From Methylophilales bacterium HTCC2181 (GTDB taxonomy: Bacteria > Pseudomonadota > Gammaproteobacteria > Burkholderiales > Methylophilaceae): a stretch of 64,000 nucleotides of DNA. Below are positions 36,165-45,284 of this stretch, one piece after another; positions within the stretch are counted from its first letter, which is position 1; each line of letters begins with the position of its first letter. The position numbers were made by a program, and so were the translations under genes. The notes beneath the pieces were generated by a model. It made no database searches and was not told the origin of the DNA. It worked only from the letters and a program-made list of their open reading frames with translations. Location of the stretch: positions 496,001-560,000 of the forward strand of contig AAUX01000001.1 in assembly GCA_000168995.1 (NCBI GenBank), in the 5' to 3' direction.

Positions 36165-36968
36165 ATGCGATTATCTCAATTAGCCAAAACACCCTTAATT
36201 ATGGGTATCTTAAATGTCACTCCCGACTCGTTTTCAGATGGTGGAAAACATAATACATTAACTACTGCCATTGATCATGCTTTGCAAATGATTGAAGACG
36301 GAGCAGATATGATCGATATAGGTGGTGAATCATCACGGCCTGGAGCACTCCCTATTTCATTGCATGAAGAAGAAAAAAGAATTCTCCCCGTTATTCAGGA
36401 AATTAGGAAGCTCTCACAAATTTATATATCTATAGATACATATAAGCCCGAAGTTATGGCTAAAACCATAGATCTAGGAGTTAATATGATTAATGATATA
36501 AAGGCTCTTCAAGAAATGGGGTCGCTCGATGTTATTGCAAACTCTTCTGTTGACGTATGTTTAATGCATATGCAAGGTACCCCAGAAATGATGCAGATAA
36601 ACCCTGTTTATGATTCGGTAGTGAGCGAAGTAGAACAATTTTTAACGTCAAGGGTGAGCGCTTGTGAGAAAAAAGGCATTAATAGAAACAGAATTTTGTT
36701 GGATCCGGGTTTTGGTTTTGGAAAAACGCAATTTGACAATATACTGCTGTACAAAAATTTGAAGCAATTTTTAAAGCTTAATCTGCCTTTACTGATTGGA
36801 GTCTCTAAAAAAAGTATGGTAAAAAATATTGTCGGCGAAAACAAGGATGATATCATTCACACAAGCGCATTTTTGGCTGCATTGGCCGCAAAAAATGGGG
36901 CACGAGTTCTTAGAGTCCATAACATTAAAGAAACCAAAAGCATGCTTAACTATCTAGAAATAATATAA
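36165..36968 (+). CDS. folP: FolP, dihydropteroate synthase
   Basis: FolP condenses p-aminobenzoate with dihydropterin pyrophosphate in folate synthesis. The 267-residue TIM-barrel protein has MGILNVTPDSFSDGG (residues 13-27), DMIDIGGESSRPGA, and LDPGFGFGKTQFDN. Length is normal (E. coli 282). No Shine-Dalgarno sequence is visible before the ATG at 36165, and a terminator lies just upstream. It is 4 bp before glmM, the standard ftsH-folP-glmM order. Confidence 0.97.
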   Translation: MRLSQLAKTPLIMGILNVTPDSFSDGGKHNTLTTAIDHALQMIEDGADMIDIGGESSRPGALPISLHEEEKRILPVIQEIRKLSQIYISIDTYKPEVMAKTIDLGVNMINDIKALQEMGSLDVIANSSVDVCLMHMQGTPEMMQINPVYDSVVSEVEQFLTSRVSACEKKGINRNRILLDPGFGFGKTQFDNILLYKNLKQFLKLNLPLLIGVSKKSMVKNIVGENKDDIIHTSAFLAALAAKNGARVLRVHNIKETKSMLNYLEII

Positions 36969-36972
36969 ATTT

Positions 36973-38316
36973 ATGACTCAATTTTTTGGCACAGACGGTA
37001 TTAGGGGTAAAACAGGGTCTTTTCCAATAACCCCAGATTTTTTTGTAAAAATTGGCTATGCTGCAGGACTTGTTTTGACTAAGCATCATGATCTTGAAAC
37101 GAATCCCAGTGTTGTTATAGGCAAAGACACTCGTATTTCTGGCTATATGTTTGAGTCAGCTTTGGAGTCAGGTTTTGCTGCAGCCGGTGTTGATGTCTAT
37201 CTTACCGGCCCATTACCAACACCCGCCATAGCTTTCCTTACCAAAGCTTTAAATGCTGATATCGGTGTTTCTATCACTGCTTCACATAACCCTTATGATG
37301 ATAACGGCATTAAATTATTTTCTAATCAAGGAACTAAGTTACCCCAAAGTATAGAGAGAGAAATTGAAGAGATTGTTGAGTCTGATATAAAGGTTGTACC
37401 TGCTCACCGTTTAGGTAAAGCCAAAAGGCTCGATGATGCCAGGGATCGGTATGAAGCTTTTTGCCTAAGCACGTTACCGAAAAATTTTACATTAGCTGGC
37501 AAAAAAATTATTCTCGATTGCGCTCATGGCGCTACTTACCAGGTAGCCCCATCTATCTTTAGTCGTTTGGGTGCCGATATACAGATAATTAATAACCAAC
37601 CTAACGGGCTGAATATTAATGAGAACGCGGGCTCCATACATCCTGAATTTTTAATAAAAGCTGTGCTTATCGCTAAAGCCGATTTGGGTATTGCGTTTGA
37701 TGGTGATGGCGACAGATTAATTATGGTTGATGAGTTAGGTCAGTTGATTGACGGAGACCAAATCCTATTCTTACTTTTGAGGTCCTATCTGCAACAAAAT
37801 ATTATGTCTGGTGGATTAGTTGGAACGTTAATGTCTAATCTTGCCCTGGAGGAAAAGTGCAAAGAGATGAATATTCCTTTTATTAGAGCTAAGGTAGGTG
37901 ATAAGTATGTAGCAGAAGCTCTTAGGGAGAAAAAATGGATTATTGGTGGTGAAAACTCTGGTCATATTGTTCTTCTTGATAAGCATTCTACAGGGGATGG
38001 GATAATTTCTTCATTGCAACTTATTGCTTCCCTTCAATCAAACCAGGAGTCATTAAGTCAAGCGCTTAGTAATTTTCCAATGTATCCTCAGAAACTCATC
38101 AACATCACCTCAATTGGAAAATTCAATGTTGATGGCAACGAAGTGAAACCCCTTATTGAGCAAGCTAATCAGATGATGGAGGGGAAGGGGCGTGTCTTAA
38201 TTAGAGAGTCCGGAACTCAACCTTTAATTAGAGTTATGACTGAAGGCCCCGACGTTGAGAAAGTAATTAAATCTGCTCAGTTCCTAGCAGACAGTATTAA
38301 CCAAACTTCCCAGTAA
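36973..38316 (+). CDS. glmM: GlmM, phosphoglucosamine mutase
   Basis: GlmM interconverts glucosamine-6-phosphate and glucosamine-1-phosphate for UDP-GlcNAc and cell-wall synthesis. The 447-residue protein has [11 protein letters not shown] at the start, the phosphoserine loop [17 protein letters not shown], the metal loop [22 protein letters not shown], and the C-terminal phosphate loop [12 protein letters not shown]. Length matches E. coli (445). It converges with pstB, and the two 3' ends overlap by 20 bp. Confidence 0.98.
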   Translation: MTQFFGTDGIRGKTGSFPITPDFFVKIGYAAGLVLTKHHDLETNPSVVIGKDTRISGYMFESALESGFAAAGVDVYLTGPLPTPAIAFLTKALNADIGVSITASHNPYDDNGIKLFSNQGTKLPQSIEREIEEIVESDIKVVPAHRLGKAKRLDDARDRYEAFCLSTLPKNFTLAGKKIILDCAHGATYQVAPSIFSRLGADIQIINNQPNGLNINENAGSIHPEFLIKAVLIAKADLGIAFDGDGDRLIMVDELGQLIDGDQILFLLLRSYLQQNIMSGGLVGTLMSNLALEEKCKEMNIPFIRAKVGDKYVAEALREKKWIIGGENSGHIVLLDKHSTGDGIISSLQLIASLQSNQESLSQALSNFPMYPQKLINITSIGKFNVDGNEVKPLIEQANQMMEGKGRVLIRESGTQPLIRVMTEGPDVEKVIKSAQFLADSINQTSQ

Positions 38317-39085
38317 TATAATCTTCGGTCTCTTTTTTGGATGGCTTGGTAAAAATTGTATCGGTTTTGTCATGCTCCACTAGTTCACCGAGATACATGT
38401 AAGCCGTATAATCTGAAATTCTTGCGGCTTGTTGCATATTGTGAGTAACAATAAGAATTGATAGCTTGTCTTTAAGGCCGGACATTAATTCTTCAATATT
38501 GACCGTAGCGATCGGGTCTAATGCAGATGTAGGCTCGTCAAATAACATGATTTCGGGTTCAGTTGCCAAGGCCCTTGCAATACACAAGCGCTGTTGTTGT
38601 CCGCCGGATAAGTTAAAAGCCAGGTCTTGTAGGCGGTCTTTTACTTCCTCCCATAATGATGCTCCTTTAAGAGCTTCTTCAATTTTTTCATCGATCACTC
38701 TCGCATTAGTTTCTCCCCTAACTCGAAGCCCATACGCAACGTTTTCATATATAGACTTAGGAAATGGATTGGGCTTTTGAAAAACCATACTTATCCTCAT
38801 CCTCACCTCTATGGGATCAACTTTTTTATCAAGTATGTTTGTATTATCTGGATGAAGAGTAATTTCCCCGTCATACCGATTGCCAGGATAAAGGTCATGC
38901 ATTCTATTAAAACAACGTAAAAAAGTAGATTTCCCACAACCGGATGGGCCGATCAGTGCCGTAATTTTATTTTCGTATACAGGCAAACTAACATTTTTGA
39001 GCGCCTGAGTACCGTCTGCATAGAAGAAATTCAAATCCTTAGATTCAGCTTTAACTATTTCGTTATGTTTATTTTTAGCTACCAT
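38297..39085 (-). CDS. pstB: PstB, phosphate ABC transporter ATPase
   Basis: PstB powers high-affinity phosphate import. The 262-residue protein has Walker [10 protein letters not shown], the PstB-typical [14 protein letters not shown], the Q-loop VFQKPNPFP, signature [15 protein letters not shown] and Walker [14 protein letters not shown]. It overlaps pstA by 7 bp and is the last pst gene here. phoU, which often follows pstB, is absent; the next gene is convergent glmM, with a 20-bp overlap. Confidence 0.98.
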   Translation of the reverse strand: MVAKNKHNEIVKAESKDLNFFYADGTQALKNVSLPVYENKITALIGPSGCGKSTFLRCFNRMHDLYPGNRYDGEITLHPDNTNILDKKVDPIEVRMRISMVFQKPNPFPKSIYENVAYGLRVRGETNARVIDEKIEEALKGASLWEEVKDRLQDLAFNLSGGQQQRLCIARALATEPEIMLFDEPTSALDPIATVNIEELMSGLKDKLSILIVTHNMQQAARISDYTAYMYLGELVEHDKTDTIFTKPSKKETEDYITGKFG

Positions 39086-40023
39086 TTAATTTTTTTCCTA
39101 ACGTTATATCTTAATTTAATTGCAAAACCATTCATCATTGCTGTCAGAATAATTATTACAGCACCTGTAGCAGCGGCATTAATATGGAAAGCATGCTGTG
39201 GTCTTGATATCCAGTTAAACATTTGAATAGGAAGCACTGTAAAACCAGCATTCAACCATGCAAAATTTAAAAAAGGTGGGTCTATGCTGACTGGTGAAGG
39301 CGGGAGAAAGGCGATGAAAGTTAACGCACCAATTGTTATAACTGGGGCAGTCTCACCTATAGCCCTTGCCATACCAATAATCACACCAGTTAAAATACCG
39401 CCATATGAGTATTGAACCACATGATGAAGCACTACTTGCCATTTGGTTGCACCTACTGCATAGGCTGCCTCTCTTATATGAATTGGGATAGCTCTAATTG
39501 CCTCACGTGTCGATACTATTACTATGGGAAGCATCAACAAAGCGAGCGTTAGGCCGGCTGTCAAAATACTTTGCCCAAGACCAAAGCTGTATACAAATAA
39601 GCCAAGCGCCAGCAAGCCATAAATGATCGATGGAACACCGGCTAGATTAGAAACGTTGATTTCAATGATGTCAGAGATCCAATTTTTTTTCGCATACTCC
39701 TCCAAATAAATGCCTGCAGCTATACCTAAAGGCACTGCTACGAAAAAGGTAACTAACAAAACTAGAGACGAACCAACCCATGCTGATAAAATTCCTGCCC
39801 TTGCAGCCCTTCTTGATGGAAAGTTAGTAAAAAAATCTAACGTAAATTTTGGGTAGCCATCAAGCACTAAGTCTAAAAAAAGAATGATTAGCGTTATAGT
39901 GAGCGATGCGATAACAAACATACCTAGCGCTGCAAACATAAGATCGTTTTTTTTATGTTTTTTAATAAGCCGCCTGATAGCATTAACATCTACCGCCGTT
40001 TTTTTTGATGTTTTTATTGTCAT
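39079..40023 (-). CDS. pstA: PstA, phosphate ABC transporter permease
   Basis: PstA is one of the two inner-membrane channel subunits of the phosphate importer. The 314-residue protein has about six membrane helices and the permease EAA-type loop [20 protein letters not shown], followed by [20 protein letters not shown], a PstA/PstC hallmark. It is 8 bp after pstC and overlaps pstB by 7 bp. The N-terminal cytoplasmic segment (about 1-27) is rich in lysine. Confidence 0.97.
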   Translation of the reverse strand: MTIKTSKKTAVDVNAIRRLIKKHKKNDLMFAALGMFVIASLTITLIILFLDLVLDGYPKFTLDFFTNFPSRRAARAGILSAWVGSSLVLLVTFFVAVPLGIAAGIYLEEYAKKNWISDIIEINVSNLAGVPSIIYGLLALGLFVYSFGLGQSILTAGLTLALLMLPIVIVSTREAIRAIPIHIREAAYAVGATKWQVVLHHVVQYSYGGILTGVIIGMARAIGETAPVITIGALTFIAFLPPSPVSIDPPFLNFAWLNAGFTVLPIQMFNWISRPQHAFHINAAATGAVIIILTAMMNGFAIKLRYNVRKKIKW

Positions 40024-40031
40024 TTTAATCC

Positions 40032-40949
40032 TTAATACCTCTCCGCAAATTTTTTGCGTGCCATGTGGCCGACAATATTAAAGGAAAGTGTCATCAAGAG
40101 TAATGTAAGGCCAGCAGCAAAGATACTTTGATAGCCAATACCTCCATGCTCTAGATCCCCCAGCGCTACCGACACAATGTATGAGGTTATAGTCGCTGCG
40201 CTCTCAACTGGGTTGAAGGTAAAGTTTGGTTGTTGTCCAGCGGCAATGGCCACAATCATTGTTTCTCCAACCGCTCGACTTATTGCTAAAATATAGGCCG
40301 CCACAATACCCGATATAGCTGCAGGAGTAATAACTCTTACAGCAGTTTGGAATCTAGTTGCACCCATAGCGTAGGCTCCTTCACGCATAGCCATAGGCAC
40401 TGCCCGCATAGAATCTTCAGCAACTGATGCAATGTAGGGCACAATCATAATACCCATAACAATACCCGGCCCAAGCATATTAAAAGTAGTTAAATCTGGA
40501 TAAATTTTTTGTAACAACGGGGTTACCATCATAAGGGCAAAATAACCAAATACGACGGTGGGAACGCCAACCAATAACTCTAGGATGGGTTTAATTGTTT
40601 CGCGAACCTTATGGCTGGCAAATTCGGATAAATAAATAGCCGTTATTGTCCCTAAAGGTATTGCCACAAATAGAGCAATGAATGTAGTGGTTAGTGTCCC
40701 AGAAACTAAGGCTAGAATTCCATAATGTTTAATAGAGTAATTCGGTGTCCACACAGTATCCGTAAAAAAATCATAAAGTGATACATGCTGAAAAAATGGT
40801 ATAGCCTCACTCACTAAAACGAAAACAATAGCTGCAGTTATAAGCACAGCAAATGCAGCTGAGCATAAAAGACCAAACTCAATGAGTCGTTCAATAAGAT
40901 TTCTGCTGAATTTTTTGGCTAACTGCGGGCTTATAGTCGTTTCTGACAT
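40032..40949 (-). CDS. pstC: PstC, phosphate ABC transporter permease
   Basis: PstC is the second permease of the phosphate importer. The 305-residue protein has about six membrane helices, the EAA loop EGAYAMGATRFQTAVRVITP and AYILAISRAVGETMIVAIAAG. It is separated from pstS by a 125-bp gap containing a strong terminator hairpin, so pstCAB expression would depend on readthrough from pstS. Confidence 0.97.
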   Translation of the reverse strand: MSETTISPQLAKKFSRNLIERLIEFGLLCSAAFAVLITAAIVFVLVSEAIPFFQHVSLYDFFTDTVWTPNYSIKHYGILALVSGTLTTTFIALFVAIPLGTITAIYLSEFASHKVRETIKPILELLVGVPTVVFGYFALMMVTPLLQKIYPDLTTFNMLGPGIVMGIMIVPYIASVAEDSMRAVPMAMREGAYAMGATRFQTAVRVITPAAISGIVAAYILAISRAVGETMIVAIAAGQQPNFTFNPVESAATITSYIVSVALGDLEHGGIGYQSIFAAGLTLLLMTLSFNIVGHMARKKFAERY

Positions 40950-41031
40950 GAATAAGGTATTAATATTTTAAAGAAACTTCATCATACTTACATTACCTGT
41001 TTTTTCAATAATTATAGCTATAAATAAATCA

Positions 41032-41060
41032 AAAAAAAGGTGACATAAAGTCACCTTTTT
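41032..41060 (-). terminator. Hairpin terminator between pstS and pstC
   Basis: On the minus strand AAAAAGGTGAC-TTTAT-GTCACCTTTTT is a perfect 11-bp stem with a 5-base loop and a T-run, starting 14 bases after the pstS stop codon. It should partly terminate transcription, making PstS (needed in excess in the periplasm) more abundant than PstCAB. The structure is visible; the effect is inferred. Confidence 0.85.
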
Positions 41061-41074
41061 ATTAAAGTTTTTTG

Positions 41075-42079
41075 CTACTTATTAGCAGCTGAGAGCTCTA
41101 GCATTTCTTTCACGGATAAACCAATTGCTGGTTTTTCAAATGCTGTCCCGGTCTTAAGGCCTTTGTAATGATCCTCAATTGCTTTGTATTCATCTTTGCT
41201 AAAAGGAATATAGCCTACTTCTTGTGCCATTTGTCCAGCATACTTTAAGTAGTAGTCAATAAACTTCTTAACGTTCGGATCGAATGCTGCTTTTGTTGCG
41301 TTTAGGTAAATAAACAACGGTCTTGCCAGTGGGTTATATGAACCATTCATAGTTGTTTCAAGAGAAGGTAGAACAAACTTACCCGCTGCATTTTTTATTG
41401 CAACCGCGTCTAATTTATTTTTATTTTCTGCAAAGTAAGCAAGGCCAAAGTAACCAATACCGCCTTTGTCGCCAGCAACACCTTGCACTAAAACGTTATC
41501 ATCTTCTGATGCAGTAAAGTCACCACGGATTGCTTTAGATTTCTTGATAATTGATTCGGTAAAATAATCAAATGTTCCTGAGTCAGCACCTGGGCCATAT
41601 AGCTTAAGGGGTGTATCAGGCCAACCGGCTCTTACTTGACTCCAGCTCATAATCTTTCCTTGAGCTGCAGGCTCCCACATTTTTTTTACTTCTTCTGGGG
41701 TCATTTCTTTTGCCCAATCATTGGACTTATTAATTACGACTGTAAGGGCATCATAAGCAACCGGAACCTCAATAAACTCAATACCAGCCTCAGCGCATTT
41801 TTTTCTTTCCTTGGCTTTAATTGGTCTTGAAGCACCTGAAATAACTGTATCACCCCGACAAAATTTCTTGAATCCACCACCAGTTCCTGAAACACCTACG
41901 GTTACCTTAATGCCTGTTGCTATTTGAAACTCTTCTGCAACAGCTTCTGTGATTGGATACACCGTACTTGATCCATCAATTTTGATAATATCTACAGCAG
42001 CGGTAGCTGAGTTTGAGAAAGCGAATGTACCTGCTACAACTGCAGCAACACTAAGCTTGCCTAGGTTTAACTCTTTCAT
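41075..42079 (-). CDS. pstS: PstS, periplasmic phosphate-binding protein
   Basis: PstS captures phosphate for the Pst importer. The 334-residue protein has a Sec signal peptide (about residues 1-27, ending SATAA), then [20 protein letters not shown], and the phosphate-binding [16 protein letters not shown] and [13 protein letters not shown] box and a matching -10 element lie upstream, so it should be induced on phosphate starvation. The divergent neighbour is prfB. Confidence 0.97.
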   Translation of the reverse strand: MKELNLGKLSVAAVVAGTFAFSNSATAAVDIIKIDGSSTVYPITEAVAEEFQIATGIKVTVGVSGTGGGFKKFCRGDTVISGASRPIKAKERKKCAEAGIEFIEVPVAYDALTVVINKSNDWAKEMTPEEVKKMWEPAAQGKIMSWSQVRAGWPDTPLKLYGPGADSGTFDYFTESIIKKSKAIRGDFTASEDDNVLVQGVAGDKGGIGYFGLAYFAENKNKLDAVAIKNAAGKFVLPSLETTMNGSYNPLARPLFIYLNATKAAFDPNVKKFIDYYLKYAGQMAQEVGYIPFSKDEYKAIEDHYKGLKTGTAFEKPAIGLSVKEMLELSAANK

Positions 42080-42132
42080 TATGGGGTGACTCCTTAAGTT
42101 TTTAGTGATTAAAATTTTTTGTTACAAACGAT

Positions 42133-42166
42133 ATCTTATGGGTAAATTATGACAGTTTAATGACAC
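42133..42166 (-). promoter_or_regulatory. PHO box and -10 element of the pst operon
   Basis: On the minus strand GTGTCAT-TAAA-CTGTCAT (42149-42166) matches the PhoB-binding direct repeat (CTGTCAT with 4-bp spacer). Ten bases downstream lies TAAGAT (42133-42138) as -10. The repeat replaces a -35 box, as in PhoB-activated promoters. The same spacing appears before the porin gene at 45182-45215. Confidence 0.88.
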
Positions 42167-42240
42167 ATATATCATTAAAATATTTGGGTATAATACGATC
42201 ATACGTACTTCATAAAAAAATTTAAAAAGGCTGAGTCTGG

Positions 42241-43345
42241 ATGGAGAATGAAGAGATTATAGAGTTAAGAAATTTAATTGCTGGAGTCAACGAAAAATTT
42301 AATACCCTGCGGGGGTTTCTTTGACCTAGAGGAAAAAAAGCGCACTATTAAGTTATTAAGTATTCAGCAAGAAGATCCCAAAACATGGTCTGATAGGGCG
42401 TTGAGCCAGAAAATTGGCAAAGAAAAGAAGGTGCTTGAAGATATCGTTCATCAAGCCGATAGCCTGATCAGTGATTTAGCTGATAATCAAGAACTGTTTG
42501 ATATGGCTGTGGAGGAGAATGACTTAAATACCTTAACGACTATTAAGAGTGATACAGAAAAGCTGGAAAAGTCTGTCGATGATATCGAGTTTAAGCGCAT
42601 GTTTTCTCACCCAATGGATCCAAACAATTGTTTTGTTGACTTTCAGTCAGGGAGTGGCGGAACGGAGGCGCAAGATTGGGCTAACATGCTCTTTCGAATG
42701 TATACCCGATACGCGGAAAGAAAAAATTTTAAGATCGAAGTATTAGAATATACAGAAGGGGAGGTGGCGGGTATCAAAGGAGCTACCTTAAAAATTATTG
42801 GTGATTACGCCTTTGGTTTCTTGAGAACTGAGTCTGGGATTCATCGACTGGTCAGGAAATCCCCTTTTGACTCGGGAAGTCGACGACATACGTCTTTTGC
42901 TGGCGTGAATGTTTATCCGGAGATTGATGAGTCAATTGATATCGACATCAATCCATCTGATTTAAGGATAGATACATACAGAGCATCAGGGGCAGGAGGG
43001 CAGCATATCAATAAAACGGATTCTGCTGTTAGAATTACGCATGTACCCACCAATACAGTGGTGCAATGTCAAAATGACCGATCACAGCATCGCAATAAAG
43101 CACAGGCGATGAATATGTTGAAAGCACAGTTGTACGCTATTGAGCTTAGCAAACGAAACGAAGAAAAGCAGGCTATGGAAGATGCTAAAACAGATATTGG
43201 ATGGGGTCATCAAATTAGGAGTTATGTGCTAGATCAATCACGCATTAAAGATCTTAGAACAAACCTAGAAGTGGGCAATACACAGGGCGTATTAGATGGT
43301 GATCTGGATATGTTTATTAGTGAAAGTTTAAAGCAAGGGGTATAA
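42241..43345 (+). CDS. prfB: PrfB, peptide chain release factor 2 (programmed +1 frameshift)
   Basis: RF2 terminates translation at TGA and TAA. The zero frame starts at ATG 42241 and reads 27 codons to an in-frame TGA at 42322. A +1 slip on CTT continues into the main frame for a total of 367 residues (E. coli 365). The body carries the anticodon-like SPF ([16 protein letters not shown]) and the hydrolysis motif GGQ ([13 protein letters not shown]). The frameshift makes RF2 self-limiting. A TATAAT lies at 42189-42194, without a clear -35. lysS follows after 1 bp, the conserved prfB-lysS pair. Confidence 0.97.
42310..42325 (+). promoter_or_regulatory. RF2 +1 programmed frameshift site
   Basis: CGG-GGG-TTT-CTT-TGA-C: an internal Shine-Dalgarno-like GGGGG, then the slippery CTT codon, then the TGA stop codon with a following C, laid out as in E. 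coli prfB (AGG-GGG-TAT-CTT-TGA-C). Ribosomes pausing at TGA when RF2 is scarce shift forward one base and read GAC. Confidence 0.97.
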
Positions 43346-43346
43346 G

Positions 43347-44861
43347 TTGAGCGAAAAAAAAGAACCAGAGATTCAAGACGAAAATGCCATTATTATGGAG
43401 CGAAGGTCAAAGCTCCAAGAGATTAGAGCTAGAGGCGTTGCCTTTCCTAATCATTTTAGACCGGCGGATTATTCTCAAGACCTGCATGACTTATATGATA
43501 ACGAGATCAAAGAGAACTTAGAAAAAAAAGGCGTCATTGCATCTATTGCAGGTCGAATGATGTTAAAACGCGTGATGGGTAAAGCCAGTTTTGCAACTAT
43601 TCAGGACAAACAAGGAAAAATACAGCTTTACGTCGCTCGGGATTTAATCAACTCAGAAACCAACCCTGAGCTATATTCGCATTTTAAAAAGTGGGATCTT
43701 GGTGATATTTTGGGAGCAAAAGGTAGGGTTTTTAAAACGAATACCAACGAGCTCACTATAGAAGTCACAGAGATTATTTTGCTTACTAAATCCATTAGAC
43801 CCTTACCTGAAAAATTTCACGGATTATCGGATCAGGAAACGAAATACCGACAGCGCTATGTCGATCTTATCGTGAATGAGGATACACGCGACACTTTCTT
43901 AAAGCGCAGTAAAATTATGTCAGGTATTCGTACGTTTATGCAGGAGCATGAGTTTTTAGAGGTCGAAACGCCTATGTTGCACCCCATACCCGGAGGGGCA
44001 ACAGCTCGGCCTTTTAAGACGCACCATAATGCTTTAGATATGGAAATGTACCTGAGGATTGCACCCGAACTCTACCTTAAAAGACTGGTGGTTGGGGGTT
44101 TTGATAGGGTATTTGAAATTAACCGTAATTTCAGAAATGAGGGTTTAAGTGTAAGGCATAACCCTGAATTTACCATGATGGAATTTTATGCTGCTTATAC
44201 TGAATACAACTGGCTCATGGAATTTACTGAATCGTGTATAAGGTATGTTGCTGAACTAGTTGTTGGGTCAACAAAAGTTAACTACCAAGGAAAAGAGATC
44301 GATTTTGGAAAATCCTTTGATCGACTCACTATGGTTGAGGCGATACTAAAGTATTCGGATAAATACAATGAGACAGATTTATTAGACCTTGATTTTGTCA
44401 AGAATGCCCTCGACAAAAAAGGACACACGCTTCCTGGTAAAGCAGGACTTGGCGCTTATCAGCTCGCCCTTTTTGAAGAGGAGGCCGAGGAGCACTTATG
44501 GGACCCAACTTATATCATTGACTATCCTATTGAAGTGTCGCCACTTGCTCGTGCGTCCGATACCAACCCTGATATTACTGAGCGCTTTGAATTATTTATT
44601 GCCGGGCGTGAGATAGCAAATGGATTTTCTGAGTTAAACGATGCCGAGGATCAAGCGGTGCGATTCAAAGCACAAGTCGAGGCAAAAGAATCGGGTGATG
44701 AGGAGGCGATGTATTATGATGCCGATTTTATTAGGGCATTAGAGTACGGCTTACCTCCAACGGGTGGATGTGGCATAGGCATTGATAGACTAGTCATGCT
44801 AGTAACGGATAGTCCTAGTATTCGAGACGTTTTATTATTCCCTCATATGAGAGCCGAGTAA
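43347..44861 (+). CDS. lysS: LysS, lysyl-tRNA synthetase (class II)
   Basis: LysS charges tRNA-Lys. The 504-residue protein has an N-terminal OB-fold anticodon domain (about residues 60-160, [20 protein letters not shown]), class II motif 1 around [20 protein letters not shown], motif 2 [20 protein letters not shown], and motif 3 [13 protein letters not shown]. The start is TTG at 43347 with AAGGGG six bases upstream, overlapping the end of prfB. Length matches E. coli (505). Confidence 0.98.
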   Translation: MSEKKEPEIQDENAIIMERRSKLQEIRARGVAFPNHFRPADYSQDLHDLYDNEIKENLEKKGVIASIAGRMMLKRVMGKASFATIQDKQGKIQLYVARDLINSETNPELYSHFKKWDLGDILGAKGRVFKTNTNELTIEVTEIILLTKSIRPLPEKFHGLSDQETKYRQRYVDLIVNEDTRDTFLKRSKIMSGIRTFMQEHEFLEVETPMLHPIPGGATARPFKTHHNALDMEMYLRIAPELYLKRLVVGGFDRVFEINRNFRNEGLSVRHNPEFTMMEFYAAYTEYNWLMEFTESCIRYVAELVVGSTKVNYQGKEIDFGKSFDRLTMVEAILKYSDKYNETDLLDLDFVKNALDKKGHTLPGKAGLGAYQLALFEEEAEEHLWDPTYIIDYPIEVSPLARASDTNPDITERFELFIAGREIANGFSELNDAEDQAVRFKAQVEAKESGDEEAMYYDADFIRALEYGLPPTGGCGIGIDRLVMLVTDSPSIRDVLLFPHMRAE

Positions 44862-45181
44862 TTATATACAGGCATCCTGAACTTGATAGAAATAACATAA
44901 ATTCAAAACAGCCATTGAGTGAGCTAATGGAGGGTATAAGCCTTTGAGTAACGATGTATAGCGACAGCACAATCCACTAAGTGTCCGTCTTGAGTGCAAA
45001 GATAAATCGATCACCCACACCACGATAAATAAATACATTGAATGAGAAGAGGAGGGATATAGTCTTGTTGCTGGACATAGGCGATTTAATATTAACGATA
45101 CATTAATCTAACACCTCCAGAGTTCCTTCGTCACACGTCCCCAAAAAAGATTTATTTCTCGCAGTCAACATAATTCATTTT
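44862..45181. other. Non-coding gap between lysS and the porin promoter
   Basis: This is the largest gene-free stretch in the window: about 320 bp before the PHO box. All frames are broken by stops, and I recognise no gene, tRNA, known riboswitch or clear lysS terminator. It looks less AT-rich than the other intergenic regions and might hold a small RNA or a decayed gene, but nothing supports either directly. Confidence 0.5.
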
Positions 45182-45215
45182 CTGTCATTAATTTGTCATA
45201 TTTCAGATAGACAAT
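45182..45215 (+). promoter_or_regulatory. PHO box and -10 element of the porin gene
   Basis: CTGTCAT-TAAT-TTGTCAT (45182-45199) is a PhoB direct repeat, followed after 10 bases by GACAAT (45210-45215). Repeat spacing and -10 distance are the same as at pstS, supporting common PhoB control and a phosphate role for the porin. Confidence 0.85.
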
Positions 45216-45284
45216 ACTCTCCATGGATAAAAACTAATTGATTGCATCATTAGAGTTTATTTTTTTAATTTAAGGAGAATGTAA

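Noticed and set aside
42241-42324. prfB as a pseudogene because of the early in-frame TGA
   Set aside because: The TGA lies in the RF2 programmed frameshift signal, and the rest of the gene is intact.
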